A program made the position numbers and the translations under genes. From Micrasema longulum (lineage: Eukaryota; Arthropoda; Insecta; Trichoptera; Brachycentridae), in the NCBI GenBank assembly GCA_022494885.1, contig JAGVSM010004264.1, positions 29,017 through 93,016 on the forward strand: a stretch of 64,000 bases of DNA, written 5' to 3'. Positions 51,591-61,629 of the stretch are shown one piece after another (the stretch's first letter is position 1; every line of letters begins with the position of its first letter). Below the pieces are notes generated by a model. That model was not told where the DNA came from, searched no databases, and worked only from the letters and a program-made list of their open reading frames with translations.

Positions 51591-52253
51591 TGGTAATGTA
51601 TCCAAAATAAAACAAGTTTATTGGATTATAATTCTACTTTATTTTTTATAAAATATACAAAGGGTATATTGTGACGCGTTTCGTCTTGTTACGACATTTT
51701 CAAACAAACTAACTTAAATATTTACAAAGTTTCCTTACATACTAAAAATAATTGCTATTTTATGTTTGTAGATTTCAATACCAGCCAAAATAAGTAGAGT
51801 AATTAAAATTCAATTAGGGTATACTGAGTATATTAGAGGAATATTTTGGTTATATTGGGGAAAAACCTTCCATTATTTAAAAATATTTGTAAAGGTATGA
51901 CTTTAAAATTGATATAATAATTATATAAATATTGATTTCATTTATACAGGTTTATGTTGAAAATTATTGTTAAAACTCTACATTGATGTTTTACACAGGT
52001 TTCATTCATGTTTAATGTCAACTAAGGTAAAATACATTCAGATTTTATAATATAATATTTTATAGTATAGAAATACACAAACATAAAATAGCAATTATTT
52101 TTAGCATATAAGGAAACTTTGTAAATATTTAAGTTAGTTTGTTTGGAAATGTCCTAACAAGACGAAACGCCACAATATACCCTTTGTATATTTTATAAAA
52201 AATAAAGTAGAATTATAATCCAATTCACTTGTTTTATTTTGGATACATTGCCA
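51591..52253. mobile_element. 663-bp foldback element, arms about 185 bp
   Basis: Arms: TGGTAATGTATCCAAAATAA, TAATTCTACTTTATTTTTTA, TATACAAAGGGTATATTGTG, CGTTTCGTCTTGTTACGAC, AACTTAAATATTTACAAAGT (51591-51775), mirrored at 52065-52253 with about 10 mismatches. The loop of about 290 bp is AT-rich and non-coding. The outer ends TGG[T/C]AATGTATCC and GGATACATTGCCA face each other. A weak relative of one arm lies at 21357-21395 (TTTCGACTTGTTAGGACATT). Confidence 0.9.
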
Positions 52254-52639
52254 AATTAAAAATATTTTATTTAATGTATGTAACCAGTAAGGGTTTATCA
52301 ATGAAAAATTTAAATAAAAAAATAAAATTTTACTCTCAGATAAATAAAGCCTAGACTCCTTCATGCTAAAGTATTGTCGAACACAATTTTGAAACGGCTA
52401 ATTTTGCAGCAAACGTCGAACCGTTTTCTTCCAATTTGTGATCTCGCCACTGAGGTATAAAAACACGCATACGAAATCTCGCTTCGAATGGGATCAGATC
52501 ATGCGGGATCCCGGTACAACGGAATCTCGATATACCGAGATTGGAAACCCTCGCTAAAAAAATTATTGATTCTTCCGAATTATTTATTAACCTACTTACT
52601 CCCTTCTGTAAAAGGTTCTCTATTTTGAATTTACAGCGA
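52254..52639. other. No recognised gene
   Basis: Mixed composition, with GGATCCCGGTACAACGG and AATCTCGATATACCGAGATT (a short palindrome near 52522). The 76-codon minus ORF at 52134-52364 crosses the foldback arm and is not supported. Confidence 0.45.
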
Positions 52640-52708
52640 TTTTGACTAACAATATTTTGAGTTTCTCCAAAATTTTAATAGACAAAGGCTGGATTCAACC
52701 CCCTTATT
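52640..52708 (+). repeat. Foldback D, left outer end only
   Basis: AACAATATTTTGAGTTTCTC, AGACAAAGGCTGGATTCAAC; then the family sequence stops. Confidence 0.7.
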
Positions 52709-52711
52709 AAG

Positions 52712-52751
52712 TTATTAAGACCAACATAATACGATATGTTGGTCTTAATAA
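52712..52751. repeat. Perfect 17-bp palindrome arms
   Basis: TTATTAAGACCAACATA and TATGTTGGTCTTAATAA, 6-bp spacer. It directly follows the truncated D end. Confidence 0.9.
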
Positions 52752-52964
52752 AAGAAATCGACAAAGAAGCGAACTCATCTCCACTCAGGGGTTCTATTCT
52801 ATACACAGAGAGAGTTAAATATCCCAACAAGAAATCAAATACATTTTTTTTTACTGAATATATATAGCTATATAAATAATTAGGGTTTTTATTCCATAGC
52901 CAAAGCATTCATGAAGTTTTAGTAAAAAATAAATAGTAAGAAAGAAAATAATATTATTTTTTAT

Positions 52965-53125
52965 TTATTTTTATTTATTTATTCACACTCTTTATCAAAA
53001 TACAATTCCATGTTCACTTTGCCCAGCTAACAAGGGTACATACCCCGTTCCAAGCTAGGCAATTACATTTTAATATATTATAAAAGTTAACAAATTAATA
53101 TAGAGCACAGACAAACAAAAGAGAC
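52965..53125 (-). mobile_element. Element N 3' end, copy
   Basis: ATTTATTTTTATTTATTTAT, ATGTTCACTTTGCCCAGCTA, ACAAGGGTACATACCCCGTT, CCAAGCTAGGCAATTACATT and AGAGCACAGACAAACAAAAG. Matches 3724-3880 and the inverse of 17450-17580, without the microsatellite. Confidence 0.8.
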
Positions 53126-53140
53126 TTGTATTAACAGAAA

Positions 53141-53280
53141 TTAAGAACATTTTAGAAAAGGGAATACGGAAGACTCGGCATTTTCAGAGCTTACAACCTC
53201 TCATTGGCTGGTATAAGTGGCCAGTTAACACATTTGCATTCACCATTTTCTGCGTACGTTTAAATATCCATTATTATTAT
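53141..53280 (+). repeat. Foldback D, left arm, diverged
   Basis: AAGAACATTTTAGAAAAGGG, GGCATTTTCAGAGCTTACAA, CTCATTGGCTGGTATAAGTG, GCCAGTTAACACATTTG. No right arm; a CR1-type tail follows. Confidence 0.75.
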
Positions 53281-53287
53281 TATTGTG

Positions 53288-53345
53288 GATAATTTATAAA
53301 GTGCCATTTTTGTGAAAATCACCACAGGGGCGCTGCACAATAAAT
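53288..53345 (-). repeat. Orphan CR1-type tail, inverted
   Basis: TTATAAAGTGCCATTTTTGT, GAAAATCACCACAGGGGCGC. The reverse complement matches 9283-9358; preceded by ATTATTATTATT, which is the 3' end repeat. Confidence 0.75.
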
Positions 53346-53402
53346 ATATATTTGCCTTCAATTCATTCAACTTCCAAATAAATTTTCAAGCTTTGCCTTG
53401 TA

Positions 53403-53640
53403 TGTAGAATAAGAAAGTTCAGTGCTACTTTCTCGAAAATGTATGAAAAAAATATTGAAAACACTTTTAATTTAAAAACTAATATGATCTACGTCACAAG
53501 TTCTTCCGAATTAACAAATCAATTAGTGTTGGTGTATTTCGACGTACAATTCCCCAGTGACGAATTGCGACGTAACGGGCGGAATAATTTCAAAATTACA
53601 AAACTTCAAAAAATAATAGCAATGAATAAAATATTCTTTT
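53403..53640. repeat. Repeat E, copy 5
   Basis: AAGAAAGTTCAGTGCTACTT, TCGAAAATGTATGAAAAAAA, ATCTACGTCACAAGTTCTTC and AATTTCAAAATTACAAAACT resemble the E copies at 10905, 18395 and 38495. The 76-codon ORF through it is repeat-derived. Confidence 0.45.
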
Positions 53641-54419
53641 TTCATTTTATTTTAAATTTACAATGGTAAATATGTACAAACATTTTATTTACAGTTTTCC
53701 AAATTCTATTCTTGTGTAATATAAAATTATTTTTGTCACATTTCGTATATTGATAATTATAAGTTTGAGATCATTTTTAGTCTAGTTTTAAGTACCTAAT
53801 ATATTATAACCTTATTATTGTATATGACTGTAGATTTTAATAAATGAATAAAAAATAAAAATACGATGCACAAAAACTTTTTTTTAAAATTTTGGTTTAG
53901 TTTGATAGTCTGTTGACGAATGAAAAAAATTTAAAAATCAGCGAACTTTCTTATACACATTATTGTTTGGGTGGCTCCGAATTTCTCGTTTTTTTTCTGC
54001 CTGTTTTTGTCAGAATCAAATGCTGAGCCATGAGTGTATGTTCTCTAATACAAAGGTCCGATGTACAAATTATTAGAACCTTTTCCTCTGTGTTGTGATT
54101 TATACCCAAACAGTAAAACGTCTTCTTGAAATTATAAAAGCAAAAAATTAATTTATTTTCCAAGCGGATTATTTGGACAAGATTTTAAAAATGAATAAGA
54201 AACCTATCAAAAAGCTATTATTCGCTTGCCAGTTTAGATATTTAAGTTAAATATGAAAAAACCATATAAATAAAATGTCAGAAATACGAATGTTCAAATA
54301 AAATAATTTTTTATTTGAAATTTCATTTATAAATCCTTACGAATTTAACTTTTTTTTCCTTTTTAAATTCATATTCTACGGTTAATGATAATATTTTTAC
54401 CATTTAATACCAAGTAAAA
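53641..54419. other. AT-rich, no gene
   Basis: No ORF above 67 codons and no repeat match. Confidence 0.5.
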
Positions 54420-54945
54420 ATATTACAACAGAGATGAAGAACTTTTTAAAGAAGGTAATATAGAAGTCTAGGCATCTACAGGGCTTATGACCTGTCATTA
54501 GCTGTTTTTAGTGGTCACACTGTAACATTCAACATTCTGACCCTATTTAAACATCTGTATTCTTTCAATTCTTTCATCTGTTGATGTTTTTGAAGTAAAA
54601 GAGCTGTAACCCTTATTTATGCGGGTGAGATTCATCTAATTGAATTATTTCACCTACATACATTATTTTTTCCAGTTCTATACTTCTTCATGCACCAGGT
54701 GGATTTATCAACAATATTCTGAGCTTGTCCAGATTTTTGTAGACAAGAACTAGATCAACAGATGAAAGAATTGAAGGAATATTTATGTTAATTTAAACTA
54801 TTTATGGGCAGAATGGTGAATGTTACACAGTGTGTAAAGTGGCCACTAAACTCAGCCAACGACAGGTCATAAGCCCTGCAAATGCCTAGACTTCTATATT
54901 ACCTTCTCTAAAATGTTCTTCATCTCTGTTCTTATATTAGGACTT
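54420..54945. repeat. Foldback D, complete two-armed long copy
   Basis: Left: TATTACAACAGAGATGAAGA, GGCATCTACAGGGCTTATGA, GCGGGTGAGATTCATCTAAT. Centre: TTCTATACTTCTTCATGCAC, then an outer-end block (AACAATATTCTGAGCTTGTC). Right: ATGGGCAGAATGGTGAATGT, GTGTGTAAAGTGGCCACT, GACAGGTCATAAGCCCTG and AAATGTTCTTCATCTCTGTT. Arms about 170 bp. Confidence 0.9.
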
Positions 54946-55254
54946 TATCGGTGTACAATACAAAATTTAAAGATATAGATTACACAAACATCACTCTGTC
55001 AGATTAAAAATTTACACTAAAAATGCATTATGTAATTTAGTAGTCATTATAATAATAAATATGTACATCTTCCTTTACCTCCTTATCCTCTCTTCAAGCA
55101 TCCTTGTCCTCATCCCGCCCAATTAACAATAACTTACTGTTCTTAAAAAAATATTTAAAAAACCTTTGATTATTAAAAAATTTTACGAGTACAGTTTTAT
55201 TATTTTTATCAAAAACATTTTTCACTTTGTGGTATGACATTTTACACTTATTTG
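54946..55254. other. No recognised gene
   Basis: AT-rich with a C/T-rich patch (TCCTTTACCTCCTTATCCTC, 55069). Confidence 0.45.
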
Positions 55255-55544
55255 TTTATAAATTTGTATAAACCACTTTAATTTTTTTTTTTTTTATTAC
55301 ACTTCGACCTGTTTCGAGGTTACTACCTCATCGTCAGGAATTTAACTAACTTATAATTACAATGTGATTACAATTACAGTTCATAAGTGTTATATGTATT
55401 TATTTCATATGTAATATATTTTCTTTACTAACTTTGTGGAAATCTGTTATTGATTCTGAGTTTATACACTATGTCTGTTTGTTTACTATAAATATGTATT
55501 TAGAACTGTTGATTTCTCAAATAAAATATTATAAAAACATATTA
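55255..55544 (+). repeat. Repeat I (LINE-like 3' UTR), copy 2
   Basis: 55385-55535 matches 43655-43835. Upstream ACTTCGACCTGTTTCGAGGT and TACTACCTCATCGTCAGGAA are not in copy 1 and may be another foldback arm (cf. 51660-51695 in style). Confidence 0.6.
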
Positions 55545-56120
55545 CAACAGAGATGAAGAACATTTAAGAGAAGGTAATAAAGAAGTCCAGGCATCTACAG
55601 GGCTTATGACCTGTCAATGGCTGGTTTAAGTGGCCACTTTACACACTGTGTAACATTCACCATTCTGCCTATATTTGAACATCTATATTCCTTTAATTCT
55701 TTCATCTGTTAATGTTTGTGAAGTTAAAAGTCCCCCGTAAGTCCCCCGGGGAGTTGAATCCAGTCCTTGTCTACAAAAATTTGGACAAACTCAAAATATT
55801 GTTGATAAATTCACCTGGTCCATGAAGAAGTATAGAAATTGAAAAAATAAAATTTTCAGGCGTTGCCTAGTAAATAGGTGAAATAATTCACGAATCTTAC
55901 CCGCATAAATAAAGGTTTCAGCTCTTTAACTTCACAAACATCAACAGATGAAAGGATTGAAGAAATATAGATGTTCAAATAAAGGGAGAATGGTGAATGT
56001 TACACAGTGTGTAAAGTGGCCACTTAAACCAGCCATTGACAGGTCATAAGCCCTGTAGATGCCTAGACTTCCATATTACCTTCTCTTAAATGTTCTTCAT
56101 CTCTGTTGTAATATGTTAAT
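55545..56120. repeat. Foldback D, complete copy (family reference)
   Basis: Each arm (about 200 bp) carries in order ACATATTACAACAGAGATGA, AACATTTAAGAGAAGG, AGGCATCTACAGGGCTTATG, ACCTGTCAATGGCTGGTTTA, AGTGGCCACTTTACACACTG, TAACATTCACCATTCTGCC, TGAACATCTATATTCC and TCATCTGTTAATGTTTGTGA; the right arm is its reverse complement (55920-56120). The centre has GTCCCCCGGGGAGTTGAATC (an outer-end block), ATTCACCTGGTCCATGAAGA and GGCGTTGCCTAGTAAATAGG. There is no ORF, no transposase and no clear target duplication. At least 18 loci of this family lie in the window. Confidence 0.95.
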
Positions 56121-56341
56121 ATAAACAGCTCCCCAGGGAGTTGAATCCAGTCCTTGTCTACAAAAATTTGGACAAACTCAAAATATTGTTAAATATTATA
56201 AATGTAAATATAAACAGCTCCCAGGGGAGTTGAATCCAGTCCTTGTCTACAAAAATTTGGACAAACTCAAAATATTGTTAAATATTATAAATGTAAATAT
56301 TAACAGCTCCCAGGGGAGTTGAATCCAGTCCTTGTCTACAA
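56121..56341. repeat. 89-bp tandem array made from the D outer end
   Basis: Units at 56121-56209, 56210-56298 and 56299-56341 (partial). Each runs ATAAACAGCTCCCAGGGGAG, TTGAATCCAGTCCTTGTCTA, CAAAAATTTGGACAAACTCA, AAATATTGTTAAATATTATA. Units 2 and 3 share CTCCCAGGGG where unit 1 has CTCCCCAGGG. Confidence 0.95.
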
Positions 56342-56344
56342 AAA

Positions 56345-56480
56345 AAAATGTAACGGTTTTTTGAGCCATTTGTTTAGTTTTGTTTAGTAGTTTATTGTAT
56401 AACTTCAGTCCCTGGTTCATTAGTCTTGACTGTCCTTGTCTCGTTTTAGAATGTTGTATTTGATATTGTTTTGCAGGCAT
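56345..56480 (-). mobile_element. LINE C-terminal scrap (Q-like)
   Basis: The minus strand reads RNMPAKQYQIQHSKTRQGQS, RLMNQGLKLYNKLLNKTKQM, recognisable as 'Y.TR........ G.K.YN.LP..IK' of the Q-like LINE at 47651. Its 3' UTR was lost where it meets the D array. Confidence 0.65.
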
Positions 56481-56939
56481 ATTTCGACATAGACATTTCG
56501 ACAAAGATGCTCTTCTTTGATAGGAAAGGGGTAATAACAGAGGAGGGGGGAAAGATGAGAATTTCAGGAAGAGATAAGAAATTTTCATTAGACCTTTGTG
56601 GAGAAATTAATAACAAAATGTCATTTTATTTATTTTTATTTGTAAAAGTAAACAGAAGTGTTGGAATGCAGATCACAGATAAATTAAAACTATTCAATTC
56701 AAAAACATTTATAATAAATAACTAAATTATTATCATAAATTTAATTCAGATGCCTTTGACTTTTCACACAACACAACAATTTTTTAAAAATATATAAATT
56801 GAAAAAAAATAATTAATATTAAGGACTGCCTTTATGAAAAGCTGAAGTGAAATTCAGCCAATAACGATAGTAGACTACGACAAATTATTTCAAAAAATAT
56901 ATTACTCATATATCAATCTTTAACTTTGTGGTTAAATGA
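56481..56939. other. No recognised gene
   Basis: The 84-codon plus ORF at 56471-56725 overlaps the LINE scrap and has no motif. The rest is AT-rich. Confidence 0.4.
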
Positions 56940-57180
56940 ACAAATTACAACAGGGATGAAGAACATTTTAGAGAAGGGAATGTGAAAGTCTAGGCATTTA
57001 CAGGGCTTATGACCTGTCATTAGCTAGTTCAAGTGGCCATTTTATACACTATGTAAAATTCACTATTTTGCCTATGTTTGAGCATCCATATTTCTTCAAT
57101 TCTTCCATCTGTTGATTTTAGTTGAGTTAGCTGAAACGTTTATTGTTGTGAAGAGATTCATCTGATCGAATTATTTCACT
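56940..57180 (+). repeat. Foldback D, left arm of a SINE-split copy
   Basis: AAATTACAACAGGGATGAAG, GGCATTTACAGGGCTTATGA, CATTAGCTAGTTCAAGTGGC, AGATTCATCTGATCGAATTA, ending at TTTCAC. The right half resumes at 57380. Confidence 0.85.
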
Positions 57181-57182
57181 CG

Positions 57183-57330
57183 CGGACCAAAGGTCCCAGA
57201 TTCAAATCCCACTCCACCACAAACCGATTTCCATTTTTCCAGCACAAGTTATTTACGACTTTTAGGAAATGGTCTGAATATTTTAATATTTGAGTAAATA
57301 AAAAGAACTCTAGTATTTCGCTTTTATAAA
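57183..57330 (+). mobile_element. SINE A, 5'-truncated, inside foldback D
   Basis: CGCGGACCAAAGGTCCCAGA, TTCAAATCCCACTCC (decayed B box), AGTTATTTACGACTTTTAGG, GAATATTTTAATATTTGAGT. The A-box half is missing. Confidence 0.7.
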
Positions 57331-57379
57331 AAAAAATATTTTAAAATCCAATTTTTCTTTGACCAGTTGGTTTTTTAAA

Positions 57380-57600
57380 TATGGATATTCGAACATAGGT
57401 AAAAGTGTGAATGTTACACAGTGTGTTAAGTGGCCACTTAAACCAGCCAATGACAGGTCATAAGCCCAGTAAATGCATCCCCTTCTCTAAAATGTTTTCC
57501 ATCCCCGTTGTAATTTGTTGTTTTCTTAATGACTCCCTCGGGGGTGAAATCCAGTCTTTTGTCTACGAACATTTGGACGAATTCAAAATATTGTAATTTC
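57380..57600 (-). repeat. Foldback D, right half of the SINE-split copy
   Basis: GTGTGAATGTTACACAGTGT, AGTGGCCACTTAAACCAGCC, AAATGTTTTCCATCCCCGTT, GACTCCCTCGGGGGTGAAAT, TTTGGACGAATTCAAAATAT: includes the outer end. The 61-codon ORF is repeat-derived. Confidence 0.9.
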
Positions 57601-57607
57601 ACCAAAT

Positions 57608-57846
57608 TTTAGTAAATATTTATCTTACCACTTCCCGACTTTTCTATGTTTACCGGTTTCGTCAAGACAATCATAAAATAATCCCACCAGGAACCTTCAC
57701 CACCAGTAGTTGCAGAAAGGCGAAGCAGTGTGAAGGATTAGCGTGATTAGTATGTTAGTATAATTAGTGTCATGACGAAAAGACGAGTACGCCTCGAAAC
57801 CGGTAGACGTAGAAAAGTCGGTAAGATATACAAATATTTACTAACA
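57608..57846. repeat. Foldback S, complete
   Basis: Left TAGTAAATATTTATCTTACC, CGACTTTTCTATGTTTACCG, GTTTCG; right CGAAACCGGTAGACGTAGAA, AAGTCGGTAAGATATACAAA, TATTTACTA. Arms about 50 bp, centre of about 130 bp with no ORF. It abuts the D copy on its left, as the partial S arm at 5590 abuts a D arm on its right. Confidence 0.85.
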
Positions 57847-58249
57847 GCGATTATTTTTGATAACCTGACAGTCCCTAATTAAAACATGTAAACCTATTTT
57901 TGCACCTGTCAACGGTAATATTAACATATTAAAAAGATTGTTAACATTTAAGTATTCTTTAAAAATATTTACATTGTAAACACTTAAAATATTCAAAATA
58001 TTTTTTTAATAAACAACAAATACATTTTTACCCTTTGAAATATATAAATGGTAAGTTATATAATATGCATTATAAATATTTTTTTACGCTTTCAATCAAA
58101 TTTATTTAATAAACCATGAAGATGTAAACGAAAACGCATATGGTTAAATTATGATACATGAATTATTTTGAAAAAAACAATATCCTTATAAATTAGTTAC
58201 CTCAATATTTATGTTTTGGGGGTGTTTTTAGTTAGTCTAAAATGGAAAA
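57847..58249. other. AT-rich, no gene
   Basis: Nothing recognised. Confidence 0.5.
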
Positions 58250-58330
58250 CAAATCGAGGTAGAGTCGGAAGCGAACTGCATATCTGGGATCTGGAGTTCC
58301 CAACACTACCACAGAAACACTTCTAGATTT
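58250..58330 (-). mobile_element. SINE A, head fragment, decayed
   Basis: Plus reading AATCGAGGTAGAGTCGGAAG, CGAACTGCATATCTGGGATC, CCCAACACTACCACAGAAAC resembles the inverted head at 8240-8331. Confidence 0.45.
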
Positions 58331-58369
58331 AGTTGGATAAAAAGCAAAGAAATCATACTATAATAAAAA

Positions 58370-58525
58370 AAATAAAACAAAACTGCTTTTAACCACTTAT
58401 TTGTGGTTCAAAACCAAGATGTTTTATTTCTTTATTAAAATAAGTGGTTAAATACAAATTTATTTTATAATGATGAATATCTACAAAGTTAGTGCTTCAA
58501 ATATAAAATTTAAATCATACTATTT
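58370..58525. repeat. Foldback H, reduced copy
   Basis: TAACCACTTATTTGTGGTTC and AATAAGTGGTTAAATAC face each other. The outer end ATCTACAAAGTTAGTGCTTC, AAATATAAAATTT equals that at 45640-45690. Confidence 0.65.
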
Positions 58526-58692
58526 TGCCATTTTAAAACACCGTTGTTAATGCCGTCGAATGGCCAATATAAATATACAAATGTTGCTAAAACATACTGT
58601 AGAAATGTAATATGTATTGACAACCAAAAAACTATTTGTAAAAAAAATATTCCATAAAAAGGGTTTGAACCAAATTTTTTTAAACCATTTCA
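58526..58692. other. AT-rich spacer
   Basis: Nothing recognised. Confidence 0.4.
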
Positions 58693-58972
58693 GAAGAACA
58701 TATTACAAAAGACATGAAGAACATTTTACAGAAGGGAATATAGAAGTCCAGGCATTTACAGAGCTTATGACCTGTCATTGGATGGTTTTAGTGGCCACTT
58801 TCCACACTGTGTAATATTCACCTTTCTTTCTATATTGGAACATCTATATTCCTTCGACTGTTCCATCTGTTGACGTTTGTGAAGTTAAAGTGCTAAAACC
58901 CGGCTGAGATTCACCTGATTGCATTATTTCACCTACATACTAGGCAACGCCAGAAATAATTTTTAAATTTTT
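58693..58972 (+). repeat. Foldback D, left arm and centre
   Basis: AACATATTACAAAAGACATG, GGCATTTACAGAGCTTATGA, GGTTTTAGTGGCCACTTTCC, TTCACCTGATTGCATTATTT and ACTAGGCAACGCCAGAAAT. The right arm is absent. Confidence 0.85.
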
Positions 58973-59179
58973 GTGGCCGCAAATCTCGGAAAGTAATAGA
59001 TGGATTGACTCAATATTTTTACAGAACATTGGACTTTACCAAAAAATGTTTCTATATACTTTTTATTCGGAAGTTTTAAATTAACTCATCATTTGTAATT
59101 TTTATCAAGCACTGTATGAATTTTAGCCAAAATGACAAAACTTTATTTTCCCCACAATCTTTATATATATATATAAATT

Positions 59180-59329
59180 AAGGTTCCGTGAGTTTGTGTT
59201 TTATCGGTAAATGTATAGTTATGATCTTTCAAAATGACACGATATTTTTGCAAGACTATTTTTATTTACTCCCCTAATAATTAATTTCAGACAAAGCTAC
59301 AGCAAAGCGTGGCCGGGTTCAGCTAGTTA
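59180..59329 (+). mobile_element. Possible short helitron-like (or TA-flanked) element
   Basis: It sits inside a TATATATA run. The 3' end GCGTGGCCGGGTTCAGCTAG followed by T fits the CTRR-T end of helitron-type elements and recalls a common insect repeat end (recalled, not checked). The 5' end AATTAAGGTTCCGTGAG is not diagnostic. About 150 bp, no ORF. Confidence 0.35.
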
Positions 59330-59529
59330 TATATATATTTTAGTGCATTTTTAATATATTGTTTATCAGAAACATCTTACAATTTTTTTGCTTTTATAAT
59401 GAATTTTTTTTAAGTCGCGATTTAAAATGGCAAAATTATATGATTTCCTTACTTTTTATCAGACCAAAGACTTAACTGTGCAAAAGCCAGTTGCACCAAA
59501 AAAAATCAAATCATTTATTTTTTTTTAAA

Positions 59530-59712
59530 TAAAAACAAATATTTACGTTCTTATTATTAACCTAAATATTTCAATTTCGGGGTCATTTTTTACGAGCTGA
59601 AAATGAATCACTATTAAAAAATAGGAATCAAATTGGGGTAGAGTGGGGTTTGAACCACGGACCTCCGGTCCGCGAGACCGCAACACTAGCCACGAAACCT
59701 AAACCTGTAATT
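59530..59712 (-). mobile_element. SINE A, full-looking copy
   Basis: Minus: TTTAGGTTTCGTGGCTAGTG, GTCTCGCGGACCGGAGGTCC, GTGGTTCAAACCCCACTCTA (B box), TTCATTTTCAGCTCGTAAAA, AAATATTTAGGTTAATAATA, tail TTTAAAAAAAA. Closest to the copy at 8150. Confidence 0.75.
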
Positions 59713-59849
59713 TAATAATTGTTGCGTTTTCGTCAAAAAAGACAAAAGGTGTTGCCAGAGAAAAAGGAAGTCAACTCAAAAAACAATCCATTTTGACGCG
59801 GAAAAAAATATTATTCAAGTAAACTCTTTTTGGTGTAACTGGGTCTTAG

Positions 59850-59976
59850 ACCCGTATGCAGAGACAAACCTTAAAGTGAGGAAAGTACATTCTATTGTCT
59901 TCACCTTCGGGTTATTCTATGCGTTTGAAATTAGAATGTACTTTCCTCACCTTAAGTTTTGTCTCTGCATACGGGT
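59850..59976. repeat. Hairpin with 45-bp near-perfect arms
   Basis: ACCCGTATGCAGAGACAAAC, TTAAAGTGAGGAAAGTACAT, TCTA against TAGAATGTACTTTCCTCACC, TTAAGTTTTGTCTCTGCATA, CGGGT: two or three mismatches. Loop of 37 bp. MITE-like and probably recent. Confidence 0.9.
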
Positions 59977-60224
59977 ATAAGTCACTGAGTTATTATAAGC
60001 AGAAAATATTATTGTAAAATAAGATTAGATTTTTGATATGCGATTCTATTAAAAAAATAGTAAGTAGGTGTCACATAGTATCTTTAATTATTTTGTCACC
60101 ATAAAATAAGTTAAAATCATAATTTTATTCTATATAGTGGGCCAACACGCTTGCGAATGTAATATTCAAGCTAAGCATATACAGAGAATGAAAAAATGCC
60201 GTACGTGAACATAGAAGCCAGTTG

Positions 60225-60352
60225 CCTATAGACATAACGGTAAATGTTAGTGTGTAAAGTGATCGTTAAACCCGGCTAATGACAGGTCATAAGCTATGTA
60301 TGTAAACGCCTAGACTTTCATATTCTCAACAACTTCATCTCTGTTAAAAAAC
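60225..60352 (-). repeat. Foldback D, right arm
   Basis: GGTAAATGTTAGTGTGTAAA, CGGCTAATGACAGGTCATAA, GCCTAGACTTTCATATTC, ACTTCATCTCTGTT. Left arm absent. Confidence 0.75.
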
Positions 60353-60929
60353 ACACAAAATTTAAACTAATTATTTAAAAAATATATAATTAGGTTTGAT
60401 TACAAAAAACGTTTTGCTAAAATTGCAGATTGCATTATAAATAATGTTAAAAAATTTATTGTTGCGAATTTAAAAACTTCTGAATACAGAAAAAAAAATT
60501 CATTGTGCGATAAAAATGTTGGCCTTCTTCGATCTCTACTCTAAAAACATTTGAGGCCAATCACAAGAACATATAATTGAAATAAAACCAGAATCTTGGA
60601 CGATAGCTACTTTCGAGTAAAACCCCTGGAAAAGATCGAGTGCAGTGGTTAACAAGGTCGTCTTCTTTGTTTGAGGACTGGGTTTTCGATACTTGGCAAA
60701 GTCAGCACGAAATATATATTTCAAAGGTGTTTTATGGAGTATTTGTCTGATACATTGAAATTAGGTGCATATAAGGGCTATAAAATGTATATTTTTAAAT
60801 AATGGAATATACATTTTGATACACGCGCTTGCAGGTACAATACTGTTCTCGTCTAGAAACAAATGGACATATTTCAAATAATGGACAAAAAAAATAAAGT
60901 TTTGTATGTTACCAACATCGCAACAGAAG
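60353..60929. other. No recognised gene
   Basis: AT-rich; the 62-codon minus ORF at 60536-60724 has no motif. Confidence 0.45.
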
Positions 60930-61625
60930 AAATAAGAAAGGAAATGACATAATTAAAGAATTATCGGGAATGTGGAAATTTATTATGATGTAAAAAGTCC
61001 AGAAAACAAGATGATCACTGTTAACAATAAAAACCTCGAAATGGTAGATGAATATATATATCTTGAACATAAGATAAAACTAGGAAAAGAAAATCAAACG
61101 GCGGAACTGCCAAGACGAAAAGAAATGAGTTGGGCAGCTTTTGGAAAACTTAGGCACATACGTCTGAAAAGGAAAACCTACGAATCATGTATACTGCCAG
61201 TGACTACATATGCATTAGATACCATGGCCCTCACACAAAGAAATGTAGAAAAGCTCAAATGCACACAGCGATCCATGGAAAGATCCATGCTTGGTATAAG
61301 CCTAAGCGACAGAATATGAAATGAAGACATTAGGAACAGAACCAAAATAACGGATATCATGGATCGCGTAGCAAGACTAAAGTAAAAATGGGCAGGACAT
61401 GTTGTGGGACAAGACCCCACAAGGTGGACCCCTAAAATGTAAAGATGGAGACCTTGAAAGAATAGGCGAGGCATCGGAAGACCTCAAAAAAGATGGTCCG
61501 ACGACAAAGCTGCTGTAGGGGGTAAAAATTGGCTGCAAGTAGCAACTGACCGAGAAAAATGGAATGATATGGAAGAGGCCTTTATCCAGCAGAGGAGGAC
61601 AGACGGCTGAAGAAGAAGAAGAAAA
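60930..61625 (+). mobile_element. RTE-clade LINE, C-terminal region
   Basis: The 115-codon ORF (60972-61319) reads MITVNNKNLEMVDEYIYLEH, MSWAAFGKLRHIRLKRKTYE, SCILPVTTYALDTMALTQRN, VEKLKCTQRSMERSMLGISL. After a stop the same frame continues: NEDIRNRTKITDIMDRVARL, KWAGHVVGQDP, and with one more break RRGIGRPQKRWSDDKAAVGG, WNDMEEAFIQQRRTDG. Compared with the usual RTE tail (YLG, GWAAFGKL, LPV.TYG.E.W, AMERAMLG, KW.WAGH..R, GRP..RW.DD) almost every motif is there. YGSETW has become YALDTM, and stops mark it as dead. An AAGAAGAAGAAG tail follows. Confidence 0.9.
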
Positions 61626-61629
61626 AGTG

